A stretch of 42,207 nucleotides of DNA, from positions 1 through 42,207 of the forward strand of contig JAEUKA010000026.1 of the NCBI GenBank assembly GCA_016794465.1, read 5' to 3'. This DNA is from Myxococcales bacterium. Its GTDB lineage: Bacteria; Myxococcota_A; Polyangia; Palsa-1104; JAEUJZ01. This document shows positions 15,266 through 23,022 of the stretch, piece after piece; the stretch's first letter is position 1; each line of letters opens with the position of its first letter. A program made the position numbers and the translations under genes. The notes beneath the pieces are model-generated. The model had not been told where the DNA came from. It saw only the letters and a list, made by a program, of their open reading frames with translations, and did no database searches.

Positions 15266-17472
15266 GCCGGCGGGCGGCTGAGACGGTGCGGGCTTGCGGT
15301 GGAGAGGGACGCTCGTGGGCCGCGTGGCTGCTGGCGCTGACGCTGCTGCTGTTGCCGAAGCTGGGGCGGGCCGATGGGCTGTCGGGACCTCGGCGGTTTG
15401 CGCTGCTGGTGGCGAGCACCGATGGCGGGCGCGAGCGGGCGCGGCTGCGCTATCCCAGCAAAGACACCGAGGCGCTGCGACGGGTGCTGACCGAGCTGGG
15501 CGGCGTGACCGACGGCGACATCGAGTCCCTGGTCGATCCCGACGGTCCCCAGGTCGAAAAGCGGCTCCTCGCCCTCAAACAGCGGGCGGCGCAGACCACC
15601 GGCAGCAAGCAGTTCTTCTTTTACTACTCCGGCCACTCCGACGAGCGCGGCCTGCTCCTGTTTGGCAGCCACCTGGACTACAGCCGCCTGCGCACGCTCA
15701 TCACCGACATTCCCGTCGATGTTCACATTGGCATCCTCGACTCGTGCGCCGCCGGGGCGTTTGCGCAGCGCAAGGGGGGCGCACAGGTCGATCCCTTCCT
15801 GCTACCCGGCGCACCAGCGGTCAGCGGTCACGCCTTTTTGACCTCGACCTCCGAGCGCGAGGCCGCCCAAGAGTCGGGACGGCTGCGCGGATCGTTCTTC
15901 ACCCACGCCCTGGTCACCGGCCTGCGCGGCGCCGCCGACAGCGATGGCGACCAGCGCGTCACCTTGCAAGAGGGCTACCGCTTTGCCTTCGACGAGACAC
16001 TGGCCCGCACCGAGGCCACACTCGGCGGTCCGCAGCACGCCACCTACGACATTCAGCTCGTCGGACGCGGCGATCTGGTGCTGACCGACCTTCGCTCAGG
16101 CTCGGCGCGGCTCTACATCCCCGAGGGTATCGCCGGTCGCCTGATTGTCCGGGACAGCAAGGGCGCGCTCGCCGCCGAAGTCTCCAAGCCCAGCCTCAGT
16201 GCTCGCCTCGGCCTGTCGCTTCAGCCCGGCAGCTACCGCGTCACCTTGTTCGAGCCTGCCCGCGTCCGCCGAGGACTCGTCACTTTGCCGCCTGAAGGCA
16301 TCGAGCTGGCTCTCTCCGCCCTCCGCGACGTTCCAATCGAGATCGCCACCGCCCGGGGCGGCATCCTCGAAGCAGCCGAGCAGACCGAGGCCGCCTCGCC
16401 CACCGAGGAAGACCCAACCTACCGCGTCATCCCTGGCAACGCTGGCCTCGTCCCCCCGTGGTCGGTCAACGCCATCGAAAAGAGCCGTCCGATCGTCAAC
16501 TATTTCTCGCTCAACCTCGGCTGGGGCCGCGCCGCCCGACTATACGGCGCCGAGCTGGGCGTCCTTGGCGCCTACATCACCGAGGAAGTCTCCGGCTTGC
16601 AAGCTGCCACCTTGTTCGCGGTCAGCGGCGGTCGACTTCGAGGCGCCCAGACCACCTTCGGCGTCAACTTGGCACGCGGCGATGTCTTCGGCGCCCAGCT
16701 CGGCCTCGTCAGCGTCAGCCTCTCCGACCTCACCGGCTTGCAAGGCGCGTTCGTCACCTATTCCAGTGGCGACCTGCGCGGCCTGCAAATCGGCGGCTTC
16801 ACCTTCGCTCGCGGCGGCGTCTACGGTCTGCAAGCAGCAACCGTCGGCTACGCAGCGCGCATCTATGGACTGCAGCTCGGCGGCATCAGCATCGCCGGTC
16901 AGGTCGCGGGCGTGCAGGTCGGCGGCATCAACGTCGCCAGTGGTCGAGTGCGCGGTGTCCAGCTCGGCATCATCAACATCGCCGACGACGCCGACGTAGC
17001 CATCGGGATGTTCTCGATCTCGAAGAAGTACGGCGCCTTCGTCGACCTGTGGATGAGCGACAGCGCCGCCCTCAACGTCAGCCTGCGCCTGCCCGCCCGC
17101 TACAGCTACTCGCTGATCTCGTTCGGCGTCCACCCCGCTGGCGCTGGCGCTGGCTGGCAGTACGGACTCGGCTTCGGCTTCCACGCCCCGCTCAGCGAGC
17201 GACTCTACGGCGAGATCGACGACACCGTCTACGGCGTCCAGCCCGGCTTTGCCACGCTACAGATGCCGTCGCTGCTCAACGTCACCCGCCTCACCCTCGG
17301 AGTCCGCATCGCCCGCCGCTTCGCCGTCTTCCTCGGCCTGACCTTCAACATGCAGTGGGGCTTCCAGGAACTCGAAGACCCCATCCGCCCCGGCTTCGAC
17401 CTCGGCTCCAACTCCATGCCCCACCCCAGGTGGCGAATGTGGCCCGGCTTCGCCGTCGGGATGACGATCTAG
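15262..17472 (+). CDS. Secreted caspase-family peptidase with GLQ-repeat C-terminus
   Basis: This is a 736-residue protein. Residues of about 18-39 are a signal peptide (WAAWLLALTLLLLPKLGRAD). The caspase fold follows: FALLVAS, then FFFYYSGHSDE with catalytic His at about 125, and HIGILDSCAAGAF with catalytic Cys at about 162, then FLTSTSEREAAQES. Residues of about 515-585 are repeats of the pattern GLQxGGxxxARGxVxGVQ, building to a strand-rich domain like an outer-membrane barrel. It is co-transcribed with the ECF sigma and membrane protein, so a regulated peptidase acting in the envelope is likely. Confidence 0.85.
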   Translation: MSRRAAETVRACGGEGRSWAAWLLALTLLLLPKLGRADGLSGPRRFALLVASTDGGRERARLRYPSKDTEALRRVLTELGGVTDGDIESLVDPDGPQVEKRLLALKQRAAQTTGSKQFFFYYSGHSDERGLLLFGSHLDYSRLRTLITDIPVDVHIGILDSCAAGAFAQRKGGAQVDPFLLPGAPAVSGHAFLTSTSEREAAQESGRLRGSFFTHALVTGLRGAADSDGDQRVTLQEGYRFAFDETLARTEATLGGPQHATYDIQLVGRGDLVLTDLRSGSARLYIPEGIAGRLIVRDSKGALAAEVSKPSLSARLGLSLQPGSYRVTLFEPARVRRGLVTLPPEGIELALSALRDVPIEIATARGGILEAAEQTEAASPTEEDPTYRVIPGNAGLVPPWSVNAIEKSRPIVNYFSLNLGWGRAARLYGAELGVLGAYITEEVSGLQAATLFAVSGGRLRGAQTTFGVNLARGDVFGAQLGLVSVSLSDLTGLQGAFVTYSSGDLRGLQIGGFTFARGGVYGLQAATVGYAARIYGLQLGGISIAGQVAGVQVGGINVASGRVRGVQLGIINIADDADVAIGMFSISKKYGAFVDLWMSDSAALNVSLRLPARYSYSLISFGVHPAGAGAGWQYGLGFGFHAPLSERLYGEIDDTVYGVQPGFATLQMPSLLNVTRLTLGVRIARRFAVFLGLTFNMQWGFQELEDPIRPGFDLGSNSMPHPRWRMWPGFAVGMTI

Positions 17473-17719
17473 CCGAGCGGAGTCACCGCATCCGCCCCAA
17501 CCCCCGCCCCCGCAAGCAGCTAACGGCTTAGGCCGAGTCCGGTCACCCTGTTTCCTTGGCGTTTCCTCGGCTGGGTGGGGGGAGCGGGCGGCGGCGGCGG
17601 GCGTGGCGGAATGGGCTCATCGGGATCTCAAGCCAGACACAGTTGCTTCCGTCGAGACGAAGGGAAACGCTTCCCGCAGCCGAGTGGCGGGGCTGGGAAG
17701 GGCTGGCGTATGGTAATGG

Positions 17720-18523
17720 ATGCAGTGCGTGATGCCCGATTCCCTTGCCAAGCTGCCTGCGGTGGATGTTGCCGAGACGCTCACGCTGTGCCCCGGTCGT
17801 GTCGATCTGTGGTGCTTTTTCTATCAAGAAGTCACCGATCCAGAGCTGCTCACTTCTTATCGGGCGCTGATGACGCCGCTGGAGTGTGCCCGCCATGATC
17901 GCTTTCACTTCGAGCGCGATCGACGGCTGTTTCTGGCGACGCGGGCGCTGGTGCGGACCGTCCTGTCGCAGTATGTCGCCGTCGATCCAGCAGACTGGCG
18001 CTTTGCGGAAGGTTCGCACGGCAAGCCGTATGTTCACAGTCCGGCGCCGCTGCCGCCGCTGTACTTTAACCTCTCGAACACGCTGGGACTGGTGGTGTGT
18101 GCGGTCAGTACGGTGCATCCGCTGCTGGGTGTCGATGCCGAGTCCCTGGACCGTGCGAGCGCTACTGCGGACATTGCGGCGCACTACTTTTCAGCGCTCG
18201 AGCTACAGGCGCTGCGGGCCCTTCCTTTGGCGCAGCAGAAGGAACGCTTCTTTGCGTACTGGACGCTGAAGGAGAGCTACATCAAAGCGCGGGGACTCGG
18301 GCTGGCGCTGCCGCTGGAGCAGTTTTCGTTTTTGCTCGATGATCAGCCAGAGATTCGGATTGCCTTTGATCCACGGCTCTCTGACGAGCCGTCGCGCTGG
18401 CGGTTTGCGCTGCTGTCGGGCTCTGTGCAGCATCTCTTGGCGGTGGGAGTGGATACCGGAGGTGTGCCGCTCGCTCTGCGCGCCATCCGCTATGTGCCGC
18501 TTGTGGGCGCGCTGTCTCTCTAG
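17720..18523 (+). CDS. 4'-phosphopantetheinyl transferase (Sfp type)
   Basis: This 267-residue enzyme attaches the phosphopantetheine arm of CoA to carrier proteins. Motifs are HGKPYV, FNLSNTLGLVVCAV (usually FNxSHT), GVDAES (usually GVDxE) and FFAYWTLKESYIKARGLGL (WTxKEAxxKxxG). Length and motif order fit the Sfp class used for polyketide/non-ribosomal synthesis. ATG 17720 is chosen but ATG 17732 is possible. It converges on the DUF4246 gene, whose stop overlaps its own by three bases. Confidence 0.88.
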   Translation: MQCVMPDSLAKLPAVDVAETLTLCPGRVDLWCFFYQEVTDPELLTSYRALMTPLECARHDRFHFERDRRLFLATRALVRTVLSQYVAVDPADWRFAEGSHGKPYVHSPAPLPPLYFNLSNTLGLVVCAVSTVHPLLGVDAESLDRASATADIAAHYFSALELQALRALPLAQQKERFFAYWTLKESYIKARGLGLALPLEQFSFLLDDQPEIRIAFDPRLSDEPSRWRFALLSGSVQHLLAVGVDTGGVPLALRAIRYVPLVGALSL

Positions 18524-19902
18524 TGCTCACAGAGGCTGACTGCGCGGACGTTGAGAGACTGCTTGTGGCGGCGACGCTCCTCCATCAGCTCTAGGCGTAC
18601 GGAGAGTGCGTCTGCGTGGGGAATGATCCCTTGCTGCGCCGAGACATCGCGAGTTGAGAGAATGGTGACGCTGGGGTCGACAATCCAGAACACGATGACG
18701 CGGCGGCGGCCTTCGGTTGCGCCTGCGGCCACAGACAGCTGACTGAGCTTGTGGATGTGGGAGTTCGGGAAGACGATGATTCGACCTTCCGGCGTTGCTA
18801 CGCTGCCAATGGGAATCGTTCCTTCATCGATGAGCTGCTCGACTGCGCTGGGGCGACACTGATCGATGTTCCAGAACAGCAGTCCGGCCTCTTCGACGGT
18901 GTAGGCGCGCTTGAAGCGCAGCTCTCCGCCTTCCAGTGATTCGTCACGATCGAGGATGTAGACGCAGGTGGCGATGATGTGCTCGTGGCTCATTCCTTCG
19001 ACATGCCAGACGCCTTCGTGGGTTTCCCCCGCGCCGAGCCGATACTCGACAATCTTGGGAATGACCAGGACTTCTCGGCCACGCAGCGACGTTGGCGGAG
19101 CCGGCTTGGGAGTCTGGTCAACATGATCAGGAAGCTCGCCCTCGTGCTCGATTTCGGCGCACTCCTCTTGCCAGAACTTGGTGCTCTCGACGTAACCAAC
19201 GACACTCTCAATCAGTGGCAGAGCCGTCGAAAACAGAGCGGCCAGGTCGTCGTAGGCAGCGGCGTGTCGCGTCCGGTCAAGGTTGTTGATGTACGACAAG
19301 ATCGACACCTTGCCATCTTGCGCGACGTGGAACGGAGTGGGCAGCCACTGATAGGAAGAGGACTCGAAGGGACGACCGAAGCGGTCCTGGCTCGGCTGCT
19401 CGCGATTCGGCGCGGGACTGCGCAGCACCGAGCGTCCTTCGATATAGGGATACAGAGAGGGATGGACCAGATCGCGAACCTTGGTTCCCGATCCAGGGTG
19501 GTAGTCGACGGGCTCCAGCTCGATGAGTCGCTGCACGTCCGCTCGCAAGCGCTCGATTAGGGCACTGTCGACCACTCCATCCGCGAAAGACACGCCGTCT
19601 GGACACGGGCGCCGCAGGTGCTGCTCAAACACGGACGTAATGGCGGGAGAATCGACGATGCGGAACCATCCATCGGTGGAGGCTTCCACTTGCTGTCCGG
19701 AGTTTGGGTCTTGGAGGACGATCGAGCCCTCGCCCCTTGAAACCACTTTGGCGCTGTCGCAGGGGAAGGGCTCTCCGCTGGTCGTCTCTAGGTCATCGAA
19801 CTCGACGGTGTCTCCGGGCTGAGGCGCGTAGTCCTCGCCGAAGGTCAGCAGCTCGTTGACGAACGCAAAGTCGGTGGTCTGCGCGAAGTGGGCTGTGGAC
19901 AT
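18520..19902 (-). CDS. DUF4246-type 2-oxoglutarate/Fe(II) oxygenase-like protein
   Basis: This is a 460-residue protein. The signature pieces of DUF4246 are present: VHPSLYPYIEGRSVLR, SYQWLPTPFHVAQDGKVSIL, and GVWHVEGMSHEHIIATCVYILDRD, which carries the probable metal-binding HxE/H set, then GRIIVFPNSHIHKLSQL with the distal His. The family is known from fungi and some bacteria and is predicted to be prolyl-hydroxylase-like, but the substrate is unknown. The N-terminal 75 residues look like a small barrel (PGDTVEFDDLETTSGEPF). It is downstream-convergent with the phosphopantetheinyl transferase. Confidence 0.7.
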   Translation of the reverse strand: MSTAHFAQTTDFAFVNELLTFGEDYAPQPGDTVEFDDLETTSGEPFPCDSAKVVSRGEGSIVLQDPNSGQQVEASTDGWFRIVDSPAITSVFEQHLRRPCPDGVSFADGVVDSALIERLRADVQRLIELEPVDYHPGSGTKVRDLVHPSLYPYIEGRSVLRSPAPNREQPSQDRFGRPFESSSYQWLPTPFHVAQDGKVSILSYINNLDRTRHAAAYDDLAALFSTALPLIESVVGYVESTKFWQEECAEIEHEGELPDHVDQTPKPAPPTSLRGREVLVIPKIVEYRLGAGETHEGVWHVEGMSHEHIIATCVYILDRDESLEGGELRFKRAYTVEEAGLLFWNIDQCRPSAVEQLIDEGTIPIGSVATPEGRIIVFPNSHIHKLSQLSVAAGATEGRRRVIVFWIVDPSVTILSTRDVSAQQGIIPHADALSVRLELMEERRRHKQSLNVRAVSLCEH

Positions 19903-20108
19903 AGACGCTCCAAGGGATGGCGGATCACGCCGAGAAGGGTTTCAGAACACGTGTGAGCGGACCAAACGCTACAGGAGCGGAAGCCGGATTGCTAGGTACG
20001 GCAGCGCCACGCTGGTCCTGGTCGTAACAAAGGTCGCCGCTTTCAACTTCCCGCCGACTTCCCGCAGTGCCCCAGAAAGCGCAACGTCTCGACGGCCAGT
20101 GCTTGGTC

Positions 20109-20231
20109 GACACTAAGCCAGAGAATGTGCTGCTGGCGAAAGATGGGCGGGTGGTGCTGACGGACTTTGGGATCGCGCGGGCGGTGGAGCAGCCGGAGGC
20201 CGAAGGCGGACAGGCGGGGCTGCTCGGAACC
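20109..20231 (+). pseudogene. Ser/Thr kinase 2, middle fragment (DTKPEN to LLGT)
   Basis: These are 41 codons of kinase catalytic core: DTKPENVLLAKDGRVVLTD, FGIARAVEQPEAEGG, QAGLLGT. Kinase similarity begins abruptly at the catalytic Asp codon (20109-20111) and ends at GGA ACC (20226-20231), where E2 begins. The upstream sequence is not kinase-like. The fragment continues in frame into 24205 (CCG GAA TAC, P-E-Y) if E2 is removed. Confidence 0.85.
20226..20231. other. E2 left attachment junction (GGAACC)
   Basis: GGAACC encodes Gly-Thr of the kinase GTPEY motif. The same six bases flank the other end of E2 at 24199-24204 in direct orientation, so the crossover lies within them. The neighbouring bases differ (C to the left here, G there), which limits the identity to six. 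Confidence 0.85.
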
Positions 20232-20418
20232 GACAAGAAACTTCTTCTTCGCCATCGCTGTGTTCTGTTGGAACGGCGGTGGCGAGGCGAGCAAAAGGAG
20301 AGGTTCGAGATGCGCTTACGGAGGTGCGAGCGCTGGGCTGTGTGACCTGAGCTTACCAACAGAGAGTGACGGTATGCGGATATCGGAAAATACGTTCGCA
20401 GGACGTTGTGCTCCTTGC

Positions 20419-20836
20419 GACCCTAGGATCAGGTGCTTGTGACCCATGGGTCAAGTGCCTGTGACCCATGGGTCAAGTGCCTGTGATCCATGGGTCAAGT
20501 GCCTGTGATCCATGGGTCAAGTGCCTGTGACCCATGGGTCAAGTGCCTGTGATCCATGGGTCAGATGCCTGTGACCCACGGGTCAGATGCCTGTGATCCA
20601 TGGGTCAAGTGCCTGCGACCCACGGGTCAAGTGCCTGTGACCCATGGGTCAAGTGCCTGTGACCTATGGGTCAAGTGCCTGCGACCCACGGGTCAGATGC
20701 CTGTGACCCACGGGTCAGATGCCTGTGACCCACGGGTCAAGTGCCTGCGACCCACGGGTCAAGTGCCTGTGACCTATGGGTCAAGTGCCTGCGACCCACG
20801 GGTCAGATGCCTGTGACCCTAGGATCAGGAGCCTGT
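20419..20836. repeat. Tandem array, 19 units of exactly 22 bp with a 14-bp palindromic core
   Basis: Units start every 22 bases from 20419 to 20815, with a partial unit at 20837. Each is a palindrome, best form TGACCCATGGGTCA, followed by an 8-base spacer, usually AGTGCCTG. Variation is confined to the palindrome centre (CATG, CACG, TATG), the T/C at position 3 and the AAG/AGA start of the spacer. The first and last units share a CCTAGGATCAGG variant. Two helical turns per unit puts every core on the same face of the helix, as in iterons or operator arrays. It is non-coding: the unit is not a multiple of three. Confidence 0.95.
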
Positions 20837-20988
20837 GATCCTAACCTGAGTCCACTACGAAACCAACAGATTGAGTGCAGAGACTGGGGGCGACCGGAGA
20901 GCTTTTTTCGGACCGCCTGCGGGACGGAAAAAGTCTCGCAGGGAAGCGGGGCCCCAGGCGCAACGTGCGGGTTTGGGAATGGACGGGG

Positions 20989-21043
20989 TTTAGGATCAGG
21001 AGCCTGTGATCCCAGGATCAGGAGCCTGTGATCCGTGGGTCAG
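20989..21043. repeat. Second, shorter cluster of the 22-bp repeat
   Basis: There are one truncated, one full and one partial unit of the same family (start points about 20989, 21008, 21030). They carry the CCCAGGATCAGG/CCTAGGATCAGG-type variant seen at the edges of the main array. The cluster ends exactly at the stop codon of the KGG gene (21044). Between the two clusters (about 20850-20988) is a GC-rich stretch with a possible hairpin around 20904-20932. Confidence 0.85.
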
Positions 21044-21331
21044 TCATGGGGCTGCTGTGCGCAAGCGATGGCCGCGTTTGGCCAGCCCGCCCTGCCGTCC
21101 AATCTCGGCCATGTGTTCTCGGTTCGCGGAGGTCACGGCGCCTCCCTTCTTGCCTGCCTCACGCGCTTTTTCGGAAGTGAACTTGTTGGCCAGTCCAGTG
21201 GCTTGGGCGGACTTGCCGCCGCTGCTCGCGATCTGTCGGATCCGCTCTTTGTCGAATGCTGCAAAGCCTCGGCGTGGTTTGGGCGTGACCGGAAGGTCAC
21301 TGTTTTCGTTCGATTGCACTTCGGTCTGCAT
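21044..21331 (-). CDS. KGG-repeat (stress-protein-like) small protein
   Basis: This 95-residue protein starts at ATG 21331 after AAGGAG. It has three copies of the KGG-type motif: FAAFDKERIRQIASSGGKSA, FTSEKAREAGKKGGAVTS and EHMAEIGRQGGLAKRG. Small hydrophilic proteins of this kind (YciG/GsiB-like) are known from stress responses, and the molecular role is unclear. Here it sits beside the repeat array and diverges from the methyltransferase gene, with 210 bases between their starts, which must hold both promoters. A basic repeat protein next to a repeat array could bind it, but that is only a guess. Confidence 0.75.
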   Translation of the reverse strand: MQTEVQSNENSDLPVTPKPRRGFAAFDKERIRQIASSGGKSAQATGLANKFTSEKAREAGKKGGAVTSANREHMAEIGRQGGLAKRGHRLRTAAP

Positions 21332-21541
21332 GGTGTCTCCTTGGATGGTTCGTGTTGCGTGGTCTGGTAATGCGGGTCTTGCAGGGGCTATTCCGGGGTA
21401 TTTCGGCTGCAACGGCTACCGTGCGTTCGCGGAGCTTTCCGAAGCGAATCGGGGAACCCGAACCGTGCTTTGTTCGGCGTCGAAAAGAGCCACTTCACCG
21501 TCGCGTAGCTGTGGTACGTCTCGCTTCACAAGGAGGCCGCC

Positions 21542-23014
21542 ATGAAAGCCCCGCCCACCACCAGCGACGAACACCAGGCCATGTATGAGGCCGAGCACCT
21601 CGGTCCGCAGAGTCCCCCGCCAGCTGCCTTGGAAGGACTGGCAGATCCAACGCTGGTGCAAGCCAAGCTGGTCGAGGCCCTGCATGCCCTGCAGCGCCTT
21701 CGCCCGGATCAGATCCAGAACCATGATCGTGCCGTGCGGGCGCTTCAGGAGGCGCTAACCATTGTGGGCGACTCCGATGAGAGAGAGCTGCTGGGACCGA
21801 TCGATTGGCGGAAGTTCGGGGAACGTCTGCGCGTACGGCGCACGGCCTCTGGCATGAGCCAAGAGACGCTCGCCGAAAAAGTAGGGGTCACCGCGACGAC
21901 GATTCGCGCGCTGGAGCTGCACAAGCGCACCGCCCGTCGCGGCCTGATGCTGAAGCTGCTGGCGCTGCCCGACTTGAACCTGCGGGTGAGTGACATCGAG
22001 CTGTCAGCGGAGCGGAGCGCGGGCTCGCGGTGGACGCCGACCTCGTGGCTGGGGCCGACGTATGATCCGGTCGGGATGATCACGGAGCTGGCGCATACCC
22101 TGAACAGCCCGAGCGCTCAGCTAGAGCAAACGTACGTGTACATCGACACGCAGAGTGCGAAGGACTGGCTGACGACCTGCTCGTCGCCAGAGTACGAGGC
22201 CGCATTTCGAGCGAACGTGCCGCTGGAACAGATGGCGCGACGGATTGCAGAGACGGTTGGTGAGCGAGCGCTGAGCGTGACCGCCCTTGGCTGTGGAGAC
22301 GGCAAGATCGAAGCGAACCTAATCAGTAGCTTGCAGCAGCAGCTCCGCCTGCCCGCCCAGACCGAGGTCTTTCTGATCGACATCAGCCACGCGCTGCTGA
22401 ATGCGGCATATCGACACTTCCGCGAGACGCTGCCCCTGCTGACGACGTATACGGTTCACGGCAACTTCCTCGACCTGCCGCGACTGCCGATGCTCGTCGG
22501 TGCTTTGCGTGGGCGGCAACGACTGCACATGATGCTGGGCTACACGCTCGTGAACCTCAACGACGAGCTGCGCTACTTCCGCGACACACTGAGCTGCTGC
22601 GCGATGGGTGACCTGTTTCTGTTCGATGTCTCCATTGCGCAGTTTCCCGCCACCGAGCGAGAGAAGATCCGCAGCAAAGATCCAACCATGCAGGGTCGCT
22701 TCACCCCTGCCTACGAGAACTGGCTGGGCGGCATCATTCATCGCTACTGCAAAGGCGTCGATGACGTGAAGCTCACCAAAGAGCTAGCGCCACTCGGTGG
22801 GGTGCCCGGCAGCTACGGTTTCGACGCCATTGCCACGGTCAAGATGCGTGACCGCCAGCCCGACCGCCGCTTCCTGATGTGGCGCATCCGCCGCTACGAT
22901 CCCAAGCTGCTCACCGACTGCTTGGCCGAGCTGGGCTGGAAGCTGGTCGAGCGCATCGACTACGGACGAGGGAATCAAAAGACGATGGCGCTGCTGCTGC
23001 TCCAGAAGCAGTAG
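21542..23014 (+). CDS. XRE helix-turn-helix fused to EgtD-like SAM methyltransferase domain
   Basis: This 490-residue protein starts after CAAGGAGG. Residues of about 99-150 are a helix-turn-helix (FGERLRVRRTASGMSQETLA, EKVGVTATTIRALELHKR). From about 205 to 490 is a Rossmann methyltransferase resembling the histidine-specific EgtD family: AYVYIDTQSAK-like start (YVYIDTQSAKDWLTTC), ALSVTALGCGDGKIEANLI (SAM-binding motif I), VFLIDISHALLNAAYRHF, then MMLGYTLVNLNDELRYFRDT. A DNA-binding methyltransferase of this class is unusual. It may regulate E2 or bind the repeat array. The small-molecule substrate is unknown. Confidence 0.75.
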   Translation: MKAPPTTSDEHQAMYEAEHLGPQSPPPAALEGLADPTLVQAKLVEALHALQRLRPDQIQNHDRAVRALQEALTIVGDSDERELLGPIDWRKFGERLRVRRTASGMSQETLAEKVGVTATTIRALELHKRTARRGLMLKLLALPDLNLRVSDIELSAERSAGSRWTPTSWLGPTYDPVGMITELAHTLNSPSAQLEQTYVYIDTQSAKDWLTTCSSPEYEAAFRANVPLEQMARRIAETVGERALSVTALGCGDGKIEANLISSLQQQLRLPAQTEVFLIDISHALLNAAYRHFRETLPLLTTYTVHGNFLDLPRLPMLVGALRGRQRLHMMLGYTLVNLNDELRYFRDTLSCCAMGDLFLFDVSIAQFPATEREKIRSKDPTMQGRFTPAYENWLGGIIHRYCKGVDDVKLTKELAPLGGVPGSYGFDAIATVKMRDRQPDRRFLMWRIRRYDPKLLTDCLAELGWKLVERIDYGRGNQKTMALLLLQKQ

Positions 23015-23022
23015 GCTGCCTC

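Noticed and set aside
15294..17531. Long alternative frames inside the caspase gene (such as 16458-17531)
   Set aside because: Arg/Pro/Ser-rich shadows of a GC-rich gene with clear domains in the main frame.
20419..20836. CRISPR array
   Set aside because: The spacers are constant and only 8 bases, and there are no cas genes.
20556..21031. Open frames translating the 22-bp array (repeating THGSDACDPWVKCL-like peptides)
   Set aside because: The period is not a multiple of three, so the frames are a by-product of missing stops in the unit; no ribosome-binding site and no start of its own.
20232..21043. E2 array region as a proven plasmid origin
   Set aside because: Phased iteron-like repeats fit, but no Rep or partition gene is recognised in the window, so it is kept as one hypothesis only.
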